Counted from the first letter of the stretch, positions 16,501 through 24,813 are shown. The stretch: DNA of 64,000 bases from Sphaerisporangium sp. TRM90804 (GCF_029846175.1 NZ_JARWAC010000009.1:1-64000); one strand, 5' to 3'. Numbers and translations: made by a program. Notes: generated by a model from the letters alone, not told the origin.

Positions 16501-17265
16501 ATGGACCGCGAGACCGGCGACATCCTGCCCCCGAGCATCGCCGAGGCCTGGGGCCTGCGAGGACGCCCCCACAAGGGGCCGAAACGGGGGCTCAGCCTGG
16601 AGGCCATCGTGGCCGCGGGCGTGAAGATCGCCGACACCGAGGGCATCGAGGCGGCGTCGATGAGCCGGGTGGCCAAGGAGGTCGGCGCCTCCACCATGGC
16701 GCTGTACCGCTACGTCGGCACCAAGGACGAGCTGATCGCGCTGATGCTGGACACCGCCATCGGCCCGCCCCCGCCGCTGCCGGAGGGCGCCGGCTGGCGG
16801 CGTTCCCTGGAGCACTGGGCGACCGCCGCCCGCACGACCATGCTCGCCCACCCCTGGGTGGTCCCGCTGCTGCCGCGCGACGGCCCGCCGGTCACCCCCA
16901 ACCAGCTCGCCTGGCTCGACCAGGCACTGCAGGCCCTGGCCGGCACCGGGCTGCCGGAGTCGCTGAAGGTCTCCACCGAGGTGCTGATCATGGGCCACGT
17001 GATGAGCGAGGTGACCATCGTGGCCTCCCAGCTCACCGACCCCGAAGCCGAGCGCCGCTGGGCCCTGTTCACCCCGTTCCTGCTCCGCGTCACCCAGGAC
17101 GGCCGGTTGCCCGCCCTGCGCGCCGCCGCCGAGTCCGGCGCGTTCGCCGACGCCGACCCCGACCCCGAGGCGGACGGCATGGACGAGGTGCGCGACGTCT
17201 TCGCCTACGGCCTCGACCGCGTGCTCGACGGCGTGGAGGCCTACATCCGCTCCCGGCGCTCGTAA
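16501..17265 (+). CDS. TetR-family regulator (TetR_C, drug-exporter type)
   Basis: This 254-aa regulator has an N-terminal segment GRPHKGPKRGLSLEAIVAAGVKIADTEG, then the helix-turn-helix VAKEVGASTMALYRYVGTKDELI, and a C-terminal tetracycline-repressor-like domain (about 100-250). Regulators of this type usually sit beside DrrAB exporters and respond to the exported compound. It is divergent from the DrrA-like gene and the operator array lies between. Confidence 0.9.
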   Translation: MDRETGDILPPSIAEAWGLRGRPHKGPKRGLSLEAIVAAGVKIADTEGIEAASMSRVAKEVGASTMALYRYVGTKDELIALMLDTAIGPPPPLPEGAGWRRSLEHWATAARTTMLAHPWVVPLLPRDGPPVTPNQLAWLDQALQALAGTGLPESLKVSTEVLIMGHVMSEVTIVASQLTDPEAERRWALFTPFLLRVTQDGRLPALRAAAESGAFADADPDPEADGMDEVRDVFAYGLDRVLDGVEAYIRSRRS

Positions 17266-17348
17266 CACCCCGCCCCGCTCTGAGTGGTGGCTCTGAGCGG
17301 TTCATGGCGGGAAGCACCGATCGGTCCGATGTGTTTAGGGCGATTTGA

Positions 17349-17387
17349 CGGCATGCATTACCTCGGCATCCATAGGGATGCATGCCG
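17349..17387. repeat. long dyad in the TetR-XRE intergenic region
   Basis: CGGCATGCAT (17349-17358) and ATGCATGCCG (17378-17387) are perfect 10-bp inverted arms around a 19-bp spacer. A nested alternative stem GCATCC-ATAG-GGATGC spans 17366-17381, so two hairpins compete. It could terminate the TetR transcript or control the XRE gene 160 bp downstream. The 17266-17544 gap holds no gene; its last 100 bp are unusually AT-rich for this genome. Confidence 0.5.
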
Positions 17388-17544
17388 AGCATTCTTCGTG
17401 CCGTCTTTCGCGCCCGCTTTCTTGACTTTCCCATTAACCACTCCGTAGATTGCCGCTTGGCACTCACGCTGCGTAAGGGTGTGTTCACAACGAATACTGT
17501 GCGGTTTATTTAATTCCATTTAACTTCGTCACAACGGAGGCTGG

Positions 17545-18366
17545 ATGTCCCCACAACGGGAGCTCGACCCGGAGTCCTCCCCGGCCGCCCGATTCGGCTT
17601 CGAGCTGCGGAAGAGACGCGTCGCGGCCGACCTGACCCAGGAGGCGCTGGGCGACGTCATCAAGTACACGCCCGCCCTCATCAGCATGATCGAGAACGGC
17701 CACCGGCTCCCCACGGCCGACTTCGTGCACAGGTGCGACGCCGTCTTCGGTCTGGACGGCACTTTGCACCGCCTGTGGCAGATGTGCCGGTCCGACACGG
17801 CGAAGAAGTGGTTCGTCCCGTGGCTCGAAATCGAGCAGACGGCCTCGATGCTCTACGCATGGGAACACTCCCTGGTTCCGGGCCTTCTGCAGATACCGGA
17901 TTACGCCAGGGCGTTGTTCCTCGGCATGCCGCGCATGCGGCCTCTCTCGATCGACGACGCCGTGACGGCCCGCATCGAACGACAGGCCGTCTTCGAGCGC
18001 GAGCGGCCCCCCATGCTGTGCGCCGTGCTGGACGAGGTCGTTCTCCAGCGGCCCGTCGGAGGCGCGGCCGTCATGCGAGAACAGCTCGAACACCTGCTCA
18101 CCGTCGCCGAGCATCCCTGTATCACGCTCCAGATAGTCCCGCTCCAGGTCGGCTGCACCGCAGGATTGGGAGGAGCTTTCGTGCTGGCCCACGTCCACGG
18201 ACACGACCTGGCCTACCTCGACTCCACCGTCCAGGGGGCGGTGACCGCCCTTCCCGGGGACGTCGAGGAGGTCCGGGTCCGCCATGACGCGGTGCGGGCC
18301 GCCGCGCTCTCGCAGGACGCCTCGGCTGAATTGATCAAGGAATGGGTGCAGAGATGGACGAGCTGA
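17545..18366 (+). CDS. XRE-family regulator with DUF5753 domain
   Basis: This 273-aa protein has an N-terminal Cro/C1 helix-turn-helix (LRKRRVAADLTQEALGDVIKYTPALISMIENGHRLPT, about residues 22-60) and a C-terminal DUF5753 (Scr1-type) domain, with EIEQTASMLYAWEHSLVPGLLQIPDYARAL as the signature. GGAGG lies 6 nt before the ATG. Such proteins are multiplied in spore-forming actinomycetes and nearly always precede a small DUF397 gene, as here. They are linked to development and antibiotic control (WhiJ/AbaA-like loci); this copy's target is unknown. Confidence 0.9.
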   Translation: MSPQRELDPESSPAARFGFELRKRRVAADLTQEALGDVIKYTPALISMIENGHRLPTADFVHRCDAVFGLDGTLHRLWQMCRSDTAKKWFVPWLEIEQTASMLYAWEHSLVPGLLQIPDYARALFLGMPRMRPLSIDDAVTARIERQAVFERERPPMLCAVLDEVVLQRPVGGAAVMREQLEHLLTVAEHPCITLQIVPLQVGCTAGLGGAFVLAHVHGHDLAYLDSTVQGAVTALPGDVEEVRVRHDAVRAAALSQDASAELIKEWVQRWTS

Positions 18367-18563
18367 CCACCGCAAAGTGGATCAAGTCCTCCTACAGCTC
18401 CGACAACGGCGGGAACTGCGTGGAGATCGCCGTGCTGTCCGGCGGGCGGGTCGGCGTGCGCGACAGCAAGAACCCCGCAGGGCCCGCCCTGGTGCTCACC
18501 GGCGACGCGTGGCACGCCTTCCGCGGAGGGGTCGAGCGGGGCCGCTTCGACGTCGCTATGTGA
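18354..18563 (+). CDS. DUF397 protein
   Basis: This 69-aa protein contains the DUF397 pattern WIKSSYSSDNGGNCVEIA, VGVRDSKNPAGPALVL and WHAFRGGVERGRFD. It overlaps the end of the XRE gene by 13 bp, so translation is likely coupled. ATG 18354 is preferred, with ATG 18342 as an alternative. DUF397 proteins are the partners of XRE-DUF5753 regulators and probably modulate them. Confidence 0.9.
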   Translation: MDELTTAKWIKSSYSSDNGGNCVEIAVLSGGRVGVRDSKNPAGPALVLTGDAWHAFRGGVERGRFDVAM

Positions 18564-18594
18564 TCCGCGCCTGGGGAGTGATCTGCCTCACGTA

Positions 18595-18622
18595 TGTCAC
18601 AAACGACCGGCCGCACGGTGTC
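18595..18622 (+). promoter_or_regulatory. ECF41-type promoter upstream of the FAD oxidoreductase
   Basis: TGTCACA (18595-18601) followed after 17 nt by TGTC (18619-18622) resembles the promoter pattern described for ECF41 sigma factors (TGTCACA, about 16-17 nt, CGTC). An ECF41 sigma gene lies two genes downstream, which supports autoregulation of the pair. A strong GAAGGAGA ribosome-binding site precedes the ATG at 18658. Confidence 0.65.
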
Positions 18623-18657
18623 TTAAGACCGGAACCTCAAGAGGCGAAGGAGACACC

Positions 18658-19851
18658 ATGGCTCGCAACACCGAAGTGGTCGTGATCGGCGGCGGGTACG
18701 CCGGCGTCCTGGCGGCCAGCCGCCTGACGCAGCGCGACGACGTGACGGTGACGCTGATCAACCCGCGCCCGGCCTTCGTGGACCGAATCCGCCTGCACCA
18801 GTTCGCGGGCGGGACCCACGACGCCGTCGTCGACTACAAGAAGGTGCTGGCCGACAGCGTCGAGCTGGTGGTCGACACCGTGACGCGGATCGACGCGGCC
18901 GGGCGCCGCGTGAGGCTCGCGACCGGCGGCACGCTCGGCTACGACTACCTGATCTACGCGGTGGGCAGCGGCAGCGCCGAACCCGGCGTGCCCGGAGCGG
19001 CCGAGTTCGCCCACCCGATCGCCGGTCTGGAGCAGGCCCAGCGGCTGCGGGCCGTCCTGGACGCCGCGCCCTCGACGGCCGCGGTGACGGTGGTCGGAGC
19101 CGGACCGACCGGCATCGAGACCGCCGCGGAGCTGGCGGAAACCGGCCGCGCCGTGACCCTGGTGTGCGGCCGGGTGCTCGGCCCGTACCTGCACCCGCGG
19201 GGCCGGCGCTCGGTCGCCGGGCGGCTGGCCAAGCTCGGCGTGACCGTGCTGGACGGCCCCGGCGCGACGGTCACGGCCGTGACCCGCGACACCGTGCGGC
19301 TGAGCGACGGCCGCGAGCTGCCGAGCGCGGTGACCGTCTGGACCGCCGGATTCGGCGTGCCCGACCTTGCCGCCCGCAGCGGGCTCAGCACCGACGCCCT
19401 GGGCCGCCTGCGCACGGACGAGACGCTGACCAGCGTGGACGACGCGCGCATCGTCGCGGCCGGAGACTCCGCGGCGCCGTCGGACCTGCCGTTCCGGATG
19501 AGCTGCCAGGCCGCGGTCCAGCTCGGCCCGCACGCCGCCGACACCGTGCTCAGCCGCATCGCGGGCGAGCACCCCGCGCCGCTCGCCCTGGCGATGGTCG
19601 CCCAGTGCATCAGCCTGGGGCGCCGGGCCGGCATCGTCCAGTTCGCCCACCGCAACGACGTCGCGATGGGGCTGCACATCGGCGGCCGTGCCGGTGCGAT
19701 GATCAAGGAGCTCATCTGCAAGGGCATCCCGTGGCAGCTCACGCACCAGGCACGCAAGCCCGGTTCGCTCGACTTCCCGGCATGGGCCAAGGACCGCGAG
19801 CGCGGGCGGTCGCTGCGGGCCGGGCGCGACCAGGCGCCGGCCCCCCGCTGA
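18658..19851 (+). CDS. FAD-dependent NAD(P)H oxidoreductase (NDH-2/AIF-like)
   Basis: This 397-aa flavoprotein has two Rossmann dinucleotide folds: VVVIGGGYAGVLAASRL at 7-23 for FAD and VTVVGAGPTGIETAAELAE at about 140-158 for NAD(P)H. The third FAD motif is VDDARIVAAGDSAAP. It resembles type II NADH dehydrogenases without an obvious C-terminal membrane anchor. ECF41 sigma factors are typically neighbours of carboxymuconolactone decarboxylases, oxidoreductases or epimerases, and this is the oxidoreductase version. The electron acceptor is unknown. Confidence 0.88.
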   Translation: MARNTEVVVIGGGYAGVLAASRLTQRDDVTVTLINPRPAFVDRIRLHQFAGGTHDAVVDYKKVLADSVELVVDTVTRIDAAGRRVRLATGGTLGYDYLIYAVGSGSAEPGVPGAAEFAHPIAGLEQAQRLRAVLDAAPSTAAVTVVGAGPTGIETAAELAETGRAVTLVCGRVLGPYLHPRGRRSVAGRLAKLGVTVLDGPGATVTAVTRDTVRLSDGRELPSAVTVWTAGFGVPDLAARSGLSTDALGRLRTDETLTSVDDARIVAAGDSAAPSDLPFRMSCQAAVQLGPHAADTVLSRIAGEHPAPLALAMVAQCISLGRRAGIVQFAHRNDVAMGLHIGGRAGAMIKELICKGIPWQLTHQARKPGSLDFPAWAKDRERGRSLRAGRDQAPAPR

Positions 19852-19898
19852 CCGGACAGCTGGCCGCCTCGAACCGCCGCCGGCGAAAGGGTCCTGCC

Positions 19899-19964
19899 GT
19901 GAACACACACTCGAACGCCCCGGGCGACCAGGGCCGGCCGCGAAGCGCGGGGCGCGGGAGATGA
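19899..19964 (+). CDS. 21-codon ORF coupled to the sigma factor gene
   Basis: The GTG at 19899 is preceded by GAAAGG. The frame reads 21 codons (begins VNTHSNAPGD, ends with a basic GRGR) and stops at TGA 19962-19964, overlapping the sigma factor ATG as ATGA. The arrangement suggests translational coupling or a small leader; it may also be chance. No family is recognised. Confidence 0.3.
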   Translation: MNTHSNAPGDQGRPRSAGRGR

Positions 19965-20857
19965 GCGGCCACGCCACCGACCCGGCGACCGAGTCCTTCA
20001 TCGCCTATCGCAACCTGCTGTTCACCGTCGCCTACGAGATGCTCGGATCGGCGGCCGACGCCGAGGACGTCCTGCAGGAGACCTGGTTGCGGTGGGTGGA
20101 GGTCGACCCGGCGCGGGTGCGCGACCAGCGCGCCTACCTGGTGCGGATCACGACCCGGCAGTCGCTCAACCGGCTGCGCGCCATGAGGCGCCGCAAGGAG
20201 GCCTACGTCGGCCCCTGGCTGCCCGAGCCGATGCTCACCGCGCCCGACGTGGCGCAGGACTCCGAGCTCGCCGAGAGCGTGTCGATGGCGCTGATGGTCG
20301 TCCTGGAGACGCTGTCGCCGACCGAACGCGCCGTCTTCGTGCTGCGCGAGGCCTTCGGCGTCGGCTACGACGAGATCGCGGCGGCCGTCGGCAAGAGCCC
20401 CGCGGCGGTCCGCCAGATCGCGCACCGCGCCCGCCGGCACGTCGACGCCCGCCGCCCGCGCGAGGCGGTCTCCCCCGGCCAGACCCGGGCGGCCCTGGAG
20501 CGGTTCCAGCGAGCGCTCGAGACCAGGGACCCGCAGGGCCTGCTGGACGTGCTCGCCCCGCAGGTCGTCCTCATCGCCGACGGCGGCGGCGTCAAACAGG
20601 CCGCGCTGCGGCCGGTCGTCGGCGCCGAGAAGGTGGTCCGAATGATCGTCGGCGGGCTCGGCAAGACCGAGGGCCTGCTCACCGGTGAGCCGACCGTGGT
20701 CAACGGCGACCCGGCGCTCGTCGTTCGCCTGGACGGCGAGATCGACGGCATCATGGCGATCCGGGTCGAGGACGCCCGCATCACCGGCTTCTACTACGTG
20801 CGCAACCCCGAGAAGCTGACCCGCGTCGCATCGGTGACCTCGCTCACCCTGCGATGA
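19961..20857 (+). CDS. sigJ: ECF41-type RNA polymerase sigma factor (SigJ-like)
   Basis: This 298-aa protein has sigma2 (AYEMLGSAADAEDVLQETWLRW), sigma4 (LSPTERAVFVLREAFGVGYDEIAAAVGKSPAAVRQIAHRAR) and a C-terminal SnoaL-like domain (about 165-290). The ECF41 linker motif WLPEP is present (GPWLPEPM), and the C-terminal block NGDPALVVRLDG matches the conserved region. In ECF41 proteins the SnoaL domain takes the place of a separate anti-sigma factor. The upstream oxidoreductase carries a matching promoter. Confidence 0.93.
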   Translation: MSGHATDPATESFIAYRNLLFTVAYEMLGSAADAEDVLQETWLRWVEVDPARVRDQRAYLVRITTRQSLNRLRAMRRRKEAYVGPWLPEPMLTAPDVAQDSELAESVSMALMVVLETLSPTERAVFVLREAFGVGYDEIAAAVGKSPAAVRQIAHRARRHVDARRPREAVSPGQTRAALERFQRALETRDPQGLLDVLAPQVVLIADGGGVKQAALRPVVGAEKVVRMIVGGLGKTEGLLTGEPTVVNGDPALVVRLDGEIDGIMAIRVEDARITGFYYVRNPEKLTRVASVTSLTLR

Positions 20858-20959
20858 GCACCGTCCTGGAATCGGAGGCCTGGGCCCTTCCGCACCCCCG
20901 GGGCCGTCCGTCCGCGTGCCTCGCGCGGTCGCTCCCAGCTTTCTCTCACCGCGAGCAGG

Positions 20960-20972
20960 TAGAACGATGTCG
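20960..20972 (+). promoter_or_regulatory. -10 element giving a leaderless response-regulator mRNA
   Basis: TAGAAC at 20960-20965 ends 6 nt before the GTG at 20972, so transcription would start at the initiation codon. No Shine-Dalgarno sequence is present, consistent with a leaderless transcript. Confidence 0.45.
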
Positions 20973-21673
20973 TGAACGAGCAACCCGCCGTGAAGGTGCT
21001 GGTCGTCGACGACGAGCCGAACATCCGCGAGCTGCTGTCGGAGGCACTGGAGCTGAACGGCTTCGCGGTGCGGACCGCCGCGGACGGCCGCCAGGCACTG
21101 GAGGCGGTGGCCCGCGACCGGCCCGACATCATCGTGCTGGACGTGATGATGCCCGGCCTGGACGGGTTCACGGTGGCCCGCAGGCTCCGCGAAGCCGATG
21201 ACGGCCCCCTGCTGCTCTTCCTGACCGCCAAGGACGCGGTGTCCGACCGGATCGCGGGGCTGACCGCCGGCGGCGACGACTACGTGACCAAGCCTTTCAG
21301 CCTGGAGGAGGTGGTGCTGCGGCTGCGGGCGATCATGCGCAGGATGCGGCCCGCGCAGGAGCAGGTCGACGACGGCGTGCTGCGCTACGCCGACCTGGAG
21401 CTCGACGAGCAGGCCCACACCGTGCGGCGGGCGGGGCGGGCGATCCACCTGTCGCCGACGGAGTTCAGCCTGCTGCGCTACCTGATGATCAACGCCGAGC
21501 GGGTGGTCAGCAAGGCGCAGATCCTCGACCGCGTGTGGGACTACGACTTCGACGGCGAAAGCAGGATCGTGGAGTCCTACATCAGCTACCTGCGGCGGAA
21601 GATCGACGCGGACGGCCCGCCACTGATCCACACGTTGCGCGGGGTCGGCTACCGGTTGCAGGAGTTCTCGTGA
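20972..21673 (+). CDS. OmpR-family response regulator
   Basis: This 233-aa regulator has a receiver domain (phospho-acceptor Asp57 in IIVLDVMMPG, acidic pair DDE at 13-15, Lys in VTKPFSLEEV) and an OmpR/PhoB winged helix (about 140-230; LSPTEFSLLRYLMINAERVVSKAQILDRVWDYDF). It overlaps the histidine kinase by 4 bp (GTGA). It directly precedes the VTC/DUF4956/CotH operon, which may be its target. Confidence 0.93.
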   Translation: MNEQPAVKVLVVDDEPNIRELLSEALELNGFAVRTAADGRQALEAVARDRPDIIVLDVMMPGLDGFTVARRLREADDGPLLLFLTAKDAVSDRIAGLTAGGDDYVTKPFSLEEVVLRLRAIMRRMRPAQEQVDDGVLRYADLELDEQAHTVRRAGRAIHLSPTEFSLLRYLMINAERVVSKAQILDRVWDYDFDGESRIVESYISYLRRKIDADGPPLIHTLRGVGYRLQEFS

Positions 21674-23127
21674 GACGGGCCTGGCCCCTGCGGCATCGGC
21701 TGCTGGCCGCGCTGCTCGGCCTGTGCGCGGCAGGGCTGGCGGCGTTCGCCACCGCGAGCGTGCTGCTGCTGGAGCGTTCGCTGCTGTCCAGGGTGGACGC
21801 CCAGCTCACCGAGACGGCCGTCACCTTCGGCCGGCGCCCGCTCCCGCCCCCGCCTCCGCCGGTGGGCAGGGGGCAGTCCGTTCAGATCCCGACCCAGTTC
21901 AAGATCGCCTTCTACGACCCCTCGGGGACCCTGCTGCGCAGCCTGCCCGCCGAGAGCGGCGACGGACCGGCCGTCCCCGCCGGGGCGATCTCCGCCGTGC
22001 CGCGAGGCCCCGTCACCGTGCCCGGCACGGGGACGGGGCAGTGGCGGGTGCTGGTCAGGAGCCTGCCCGACGGCACCCGGCTGACCGTGTCGATGTCGCT
22101 GGAGCCCAACCGGGCGACCGTGCAGCAGATCCTCGTCATCGAGGCGGTGGCGGGCAGCCTGGTGCTGCTGCTGCTGGGCGTGCTCGCCTTCGCCGTGGTA
22201 CGGCTGGGCCTGCGCCCGCTGACCCGCATGGAGCAGACCGCCGAGGCCATCGCCGGCGGCGACGTCGACCGCAGGGTCGGCGACACCGACCCGCACACCG
22301 AGACCGGGCGCCTCGGCGGCGCGCTGAACACCATGCTGGAGCGCCTGGCCACCGCGCTGCGCGAGTCCGAGCGCTCCGAACGGCGACTGCGGCACTTCGT
22401 CGCCGACGCCTCGCACGAACTGCGCACCCCGCTCACCTCCATCAGGGGCTTCGCCGAGCTCTACCACCACGGCCAGGACGCCAGGGACCCGGTGGCCGAG
22501 CGGCTGCTGCGCAGGATCGAGGCCGAGTCCGAGCGCATGGGCGTCCTGGTGGAGGACATGCTGCTGCTGGCCAGGCTGGACCGGGAGCCCGCGCTGGAGC
22601 CCAGCGTCGTCGACCTGCACGTGCTGGCCGGAGACGTGGTGCACGCCGCCCGCGCCCGCGACCGCGAGCGGCCGATCCGGCTGGCCATCTCCGACGCACC
22701 GGTGTTCGTGCGCGGCGACGAGCACCGCCTGCACCAGGTCATCGCCAACCTGGTCGGCAACGCCATCCAGCACACCTCCTCGGGCACCGAGATCGGCCTC
22801 ACCGTCGCTCCGCGGGCGCTCGCCGGGGCCCCGGCTCCCGGCGTCGTGCACGCCGGGACCGGACCCGCCCCGCACCGCGGGGCCGCACTGGTCGAAGTGC
22901 GAGACGAGGGGCGCGGCATCGATCCCGAGCACCTGCCGTACCTGTTCGACCGCTTCTACCGGGCCGACCCGGGCCGCTCGCGCGACAGCGGCGGAACCGG
23001 GCTGGGCCTGGCCATAGCCGCCGCGCTCGTACAGGCGCACGATGGGCGCATCGAGGTGACCAGCACCCCCGGCCGCGGCACCGCCTTCCGCGTGCTGCTC
23101 CCGCTGGAGCAGCCCCAGGACGGCTGA
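21670..23127 (+). CDS. sensor histidine kinase (HAMP, HisKA, HATPase)
   Basis: This 485-aa kinase has a transmembrane helix (about 10-32), an extracytoplasmic sensor region of about 120 residues with a proline run (RPLPPPPPPVG), a second membrane helix (about 158-180), HAMP, HisKA with His249 (DASHELRTPLTSIRG), N-box (HQVIANLVGNAIQHTSSG) and G-boxes (DEGRGIDPEHLPYLFDRFYR, GGTGLGLAIAAALVQAHDG). It starts at the GTG overlapping the regulator's stop. The signal is unknown; the following operon suggests an envelope or phosphate-related cue. Confidence 0.93.
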   Translation: MRRAWPLRHRLLAALLGLCAAGLAAFATASVLLLERSLLSRVDAQLTETAVTFGRRPLPPPPPPVGRGQSVQIPTQFKIAFYDPSGTLLRSLPAESGDGPAVPAGAISAVPRGPVTVPGTGTGQWRVLVRSLPDGTRLTVSMSLEPNRATVQQILVIEAVAGSLVLLLLGVLAFAVVRLGLRPLTRMEQTAEAIAGGDVDRRVGDTDPHTETGRLGGALNTMLERLATALRESERSERRLRHFVADASHELRTPLTSIRGFAELYHHGQDARDPVAERLLRRIEAESERMGVLVEDMLLLARLDREPALEPSVVDLHVLAGDVVHAARARDRERPIRLAISDAPVFVRGDEHRLHQVIANLVGNAIQHTSSGTEIGLTVAPRALAGAPAPGVVHAGTGPAPHRGAALVEVRDEGRGIDPEHLPYLFDRFYRADPGRSRDSGGTGLGLAIAAALVQAHDGRIEVTSTPGRGTAFRVLLPLEQPQDG

Positions 23128-23141
23128 ACGGCCCCCCGGCT

Positions 23142-23174
23142 GTTCACCTTCGCGTCGGCTACGGTTCACACATT
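23142..23174 (+). promoter_or_regulatory. candidate 11-nt direct repeats (PHO-box-like) before the VTC gene
   Basis: GTTCACCTTCG at 23142-23152 and GTTCACACATT at 23164-23174 are in register with an intervening weaker 11-nt unit (23153-23163), giving a 22-bp spacing between GTTCAC cores. This is the layout of OmpR/PhoP-type direct repeats; Streptomyces PHO boxes use GTTCACC in 11-nt units. The adjacent response regulator is another possible binder. Confidence 0.4.
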
Positions 23175-23203
23175 GTTCCCAGCTTGGTGCTGTCAGATGT
23201 GTG
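23167..23203. repeat. inverted repeat in the VTC leader
   Basis: CACACAT (23167-23173) and ATGTGTG (23197-23203) are perfect 7-bp inverted arms with a 23-bp spacer. They lie 18 nt before the VTC start codon and could form an mRNA hairpin near the ribosome-binding site or an operator. Confidence 0.4.
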
Positions 23204-23220
23204 CTGACGAAGGGAGGACC

Positions 23221-24120
23221 ATGCTGGCAAGGTTCCGCAAACCAGCCGTCTCCGCAGCTCGCGACGGTGATCCGAGCGTGTCCGGCGCCGAGCCGGCCGG
23301 TGACCAGGGACACCGGCTCCGGGCGCCGAGCAGGCTGCACGCCTTCAACCGGTACGAGATCAAGTACCTCGTGGAGGCGTCGCAGGCGGCCGCGCTCAGG
23401 CGGGAGATCGAGCAGCGGCTCGACCGCGACCGTCACAGCGGCCAGGAGGGCTACGGCATCTGGAGCGTCTACTACGACACCCGGCAGCTGCGCTTCTACT
23501 GGGAGAAGATCGAGGGCCTGAAGTTCCGCAGGAAGCTGCGGGTGCGCCACTACGGCGACCGGTTCGCCGTGCGGGACGACACGCCGGTGTTCGTCGAGAT
23601 CAAGCAGCGGGTCAACCGGGTCACGCAGAAGCGCCGGGTGAGCCTGCCCTACGCGGACGCGCTGCGCCTGTGCGGCGGCCGGCAGATGGTCGAGCACGAG
23701 CCGTCCCAGCGCGCGTTCCTGCAGGAGGTGCTCGACCTCGTCCTGCGCCTGGACCTGCGGGCCGTCGCCATGACCGGTTACACCCGGCACGCGTACGTGG
23801 GCCGGGACGCCGACGTGGGCCTGCGCGTCACCTTCGACCACCGCATCCGGGGCCGCGACCGAGACTTCCACCTGGGCGCCGACGCCGAGAACAGGCTCAT
23901 CGTCCCCGCCCGCATGTCCATCGTGGAGGTCAAGGCCAACGAGCGCGTGCCGTACTGGCTGACCGACCTGACCGCCAGGCGGAACCTGCAGGTGGTCCGG
24001 GTCTCCAAGTACTGCCAGAGCGTGGAGGCGCACGGCCTGGCACCCCGCTCGGTCTTCCACATCCCCGACCACGACCTCGATCCCGGCCGCCACCGGCCGT
24101 CCGTCCCCCCGGAGGCATGA
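23221..24120 (+). CDS. VTC-domain protein (polyphosphate-polymerase-like)
   Basis: This 299-aa protein carries a VTC/tunnel-type triphosphate domain: FNRYEIKYLV at about 41-50, the beta strands YYDTRQLRFYWEKIEGLKFRRKLRVRHYG, FVEIKQRVNRVTQKRRVSLPY, GYTRHAYVG, LRVTFDHRIRG and SIVEVKANERVPYWL. The alternating basic and acidic strand residues are those lining the tunnel in yeast Vtc4, which makes polyphosphate from ATP. Bacterial activity is inferred. GAAGGGAGGA precedes the ATG at 23221. It is the first gene of an operon with DUF4956 and CotH. Confidence 0.85.
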   Translation: MLARFRKPAVSAARDGDPSVSGAEPAGDQGHRLRAPSRLHAFNRYEIKYLVEASQAAALRREIEQRLDRDRHSGQEGYGIWSVYYDTRQLRFYWEKIEGLKFRRKLRVRHYGDRFAVRDDTPVFVEIKQRVNRVTQKRRVSLPYADALRLCGGRQMVEHEPSQRAFLQEVLDLVLRLDLRAVAMTGYTRHAYVGRDADVGLRVTFDHRIRGRDRDFHLGADAENRLIVPARMSIVEVKANERVPYWLTDLTARRNLQVVRVSKYCQSVEAHGLAPRSVFHIPDHDLDPGRHRPSVPPEA

Positions 24121-24126
24121 CCCCCC

Positions 24127-24804
24127 ATGGACTTCTCCTTCCAGGACCTGTCCGGCACGTTCAGCGTGGCCGACATCGCGATCGCGATGTCGCTGTCGTT
24201 CGTGCTCAGCGCGATGATCGGCTGGGTGTACCGGGCCACGCACCGCAACGTGTCCTACAGCCAGTCCTACGTGCAGACGCTGGTCATCCTGGGCATGCTG
24301 ATCTCGCTGATCATGCTGGTCGTCGGCTCGAACATCGCCCGCGCCTTCGCCCTGGTCGGCGCGCTGTCGGTGGTGCGGTTCCGCAACGCCATCAAGGAGA
24401 CACGCGACGTCGGGTTCATCTTCCTGGTCATGGGCGTCGGGATGGCCGTGGGCACCCGCTTCTACCTGCTGGCCGTCGTCGCCGCCGTGGCGATCTCGCT
24501 GATCATCGTGGTCATGTACCGGTTCAACTGGTTCCAGCTCAACGTGCGGCGGCAGGTGGTCAAGGTGCAGGTCCCCGCCGACGAGGACTACACCGCGGCC
24601 ATCCAGGACGTGCTCATCCGGTACACCGAGGAGTTCGAGCTGGTCAGCATGGAGTCGATCCGCGGGGGCGCGCTGACGGAGCTGATGTACACCGTGAAGA
24701 TCAAGAAGGGCGGCGAGCCGGCCGAGGTGATGGCCGCGCTGCGCGAACGCAACCACGGCCAGTCGGTCACCGTGCTTACCGGGTACGACCAGAGCGACCT
24801 GTAG
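24127..24804 (+). CDS. DUF4956 membrane protein
   Basis: This 225-aa protein has three or four transmembrane helices in its N-terminal 130 residues, including the conserved stretch RAFALVGALSVVRFRNAIKETRDVGFIFLVMGVGMAVG, and a cytoplasmic C-terminal domain (about 135-225). The family regularly sits between VTC-domain and CotH-like genes in bacteria, as here, with a 6-nt gap from the VTC gene. It may anchor or channel the product of the VTC protein; this is inferred from context. Confidence 0.85.
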   Translation: MDFSFQDLSGTFSVADIAIAMSLSFVLSAMIGWVYRATHRNVSYSQSYVQTLVILGMLISLIMLVVGSNIARAFALVGALSVVRFRNAIKETRDVGFIFLVMGVGMAVGTRFYLLAVVAAVAISLIIVVMYRFNWFQLNVRRQVVKVQVPADEDYTAAIQDVLIRYTEEFELVSMESIRGGALTELMYTVKIKKGGEPAEVMAALRERNHGQSVTVLTGYDQSDL

Positions 24805-24813
24805 GCCTGCACC

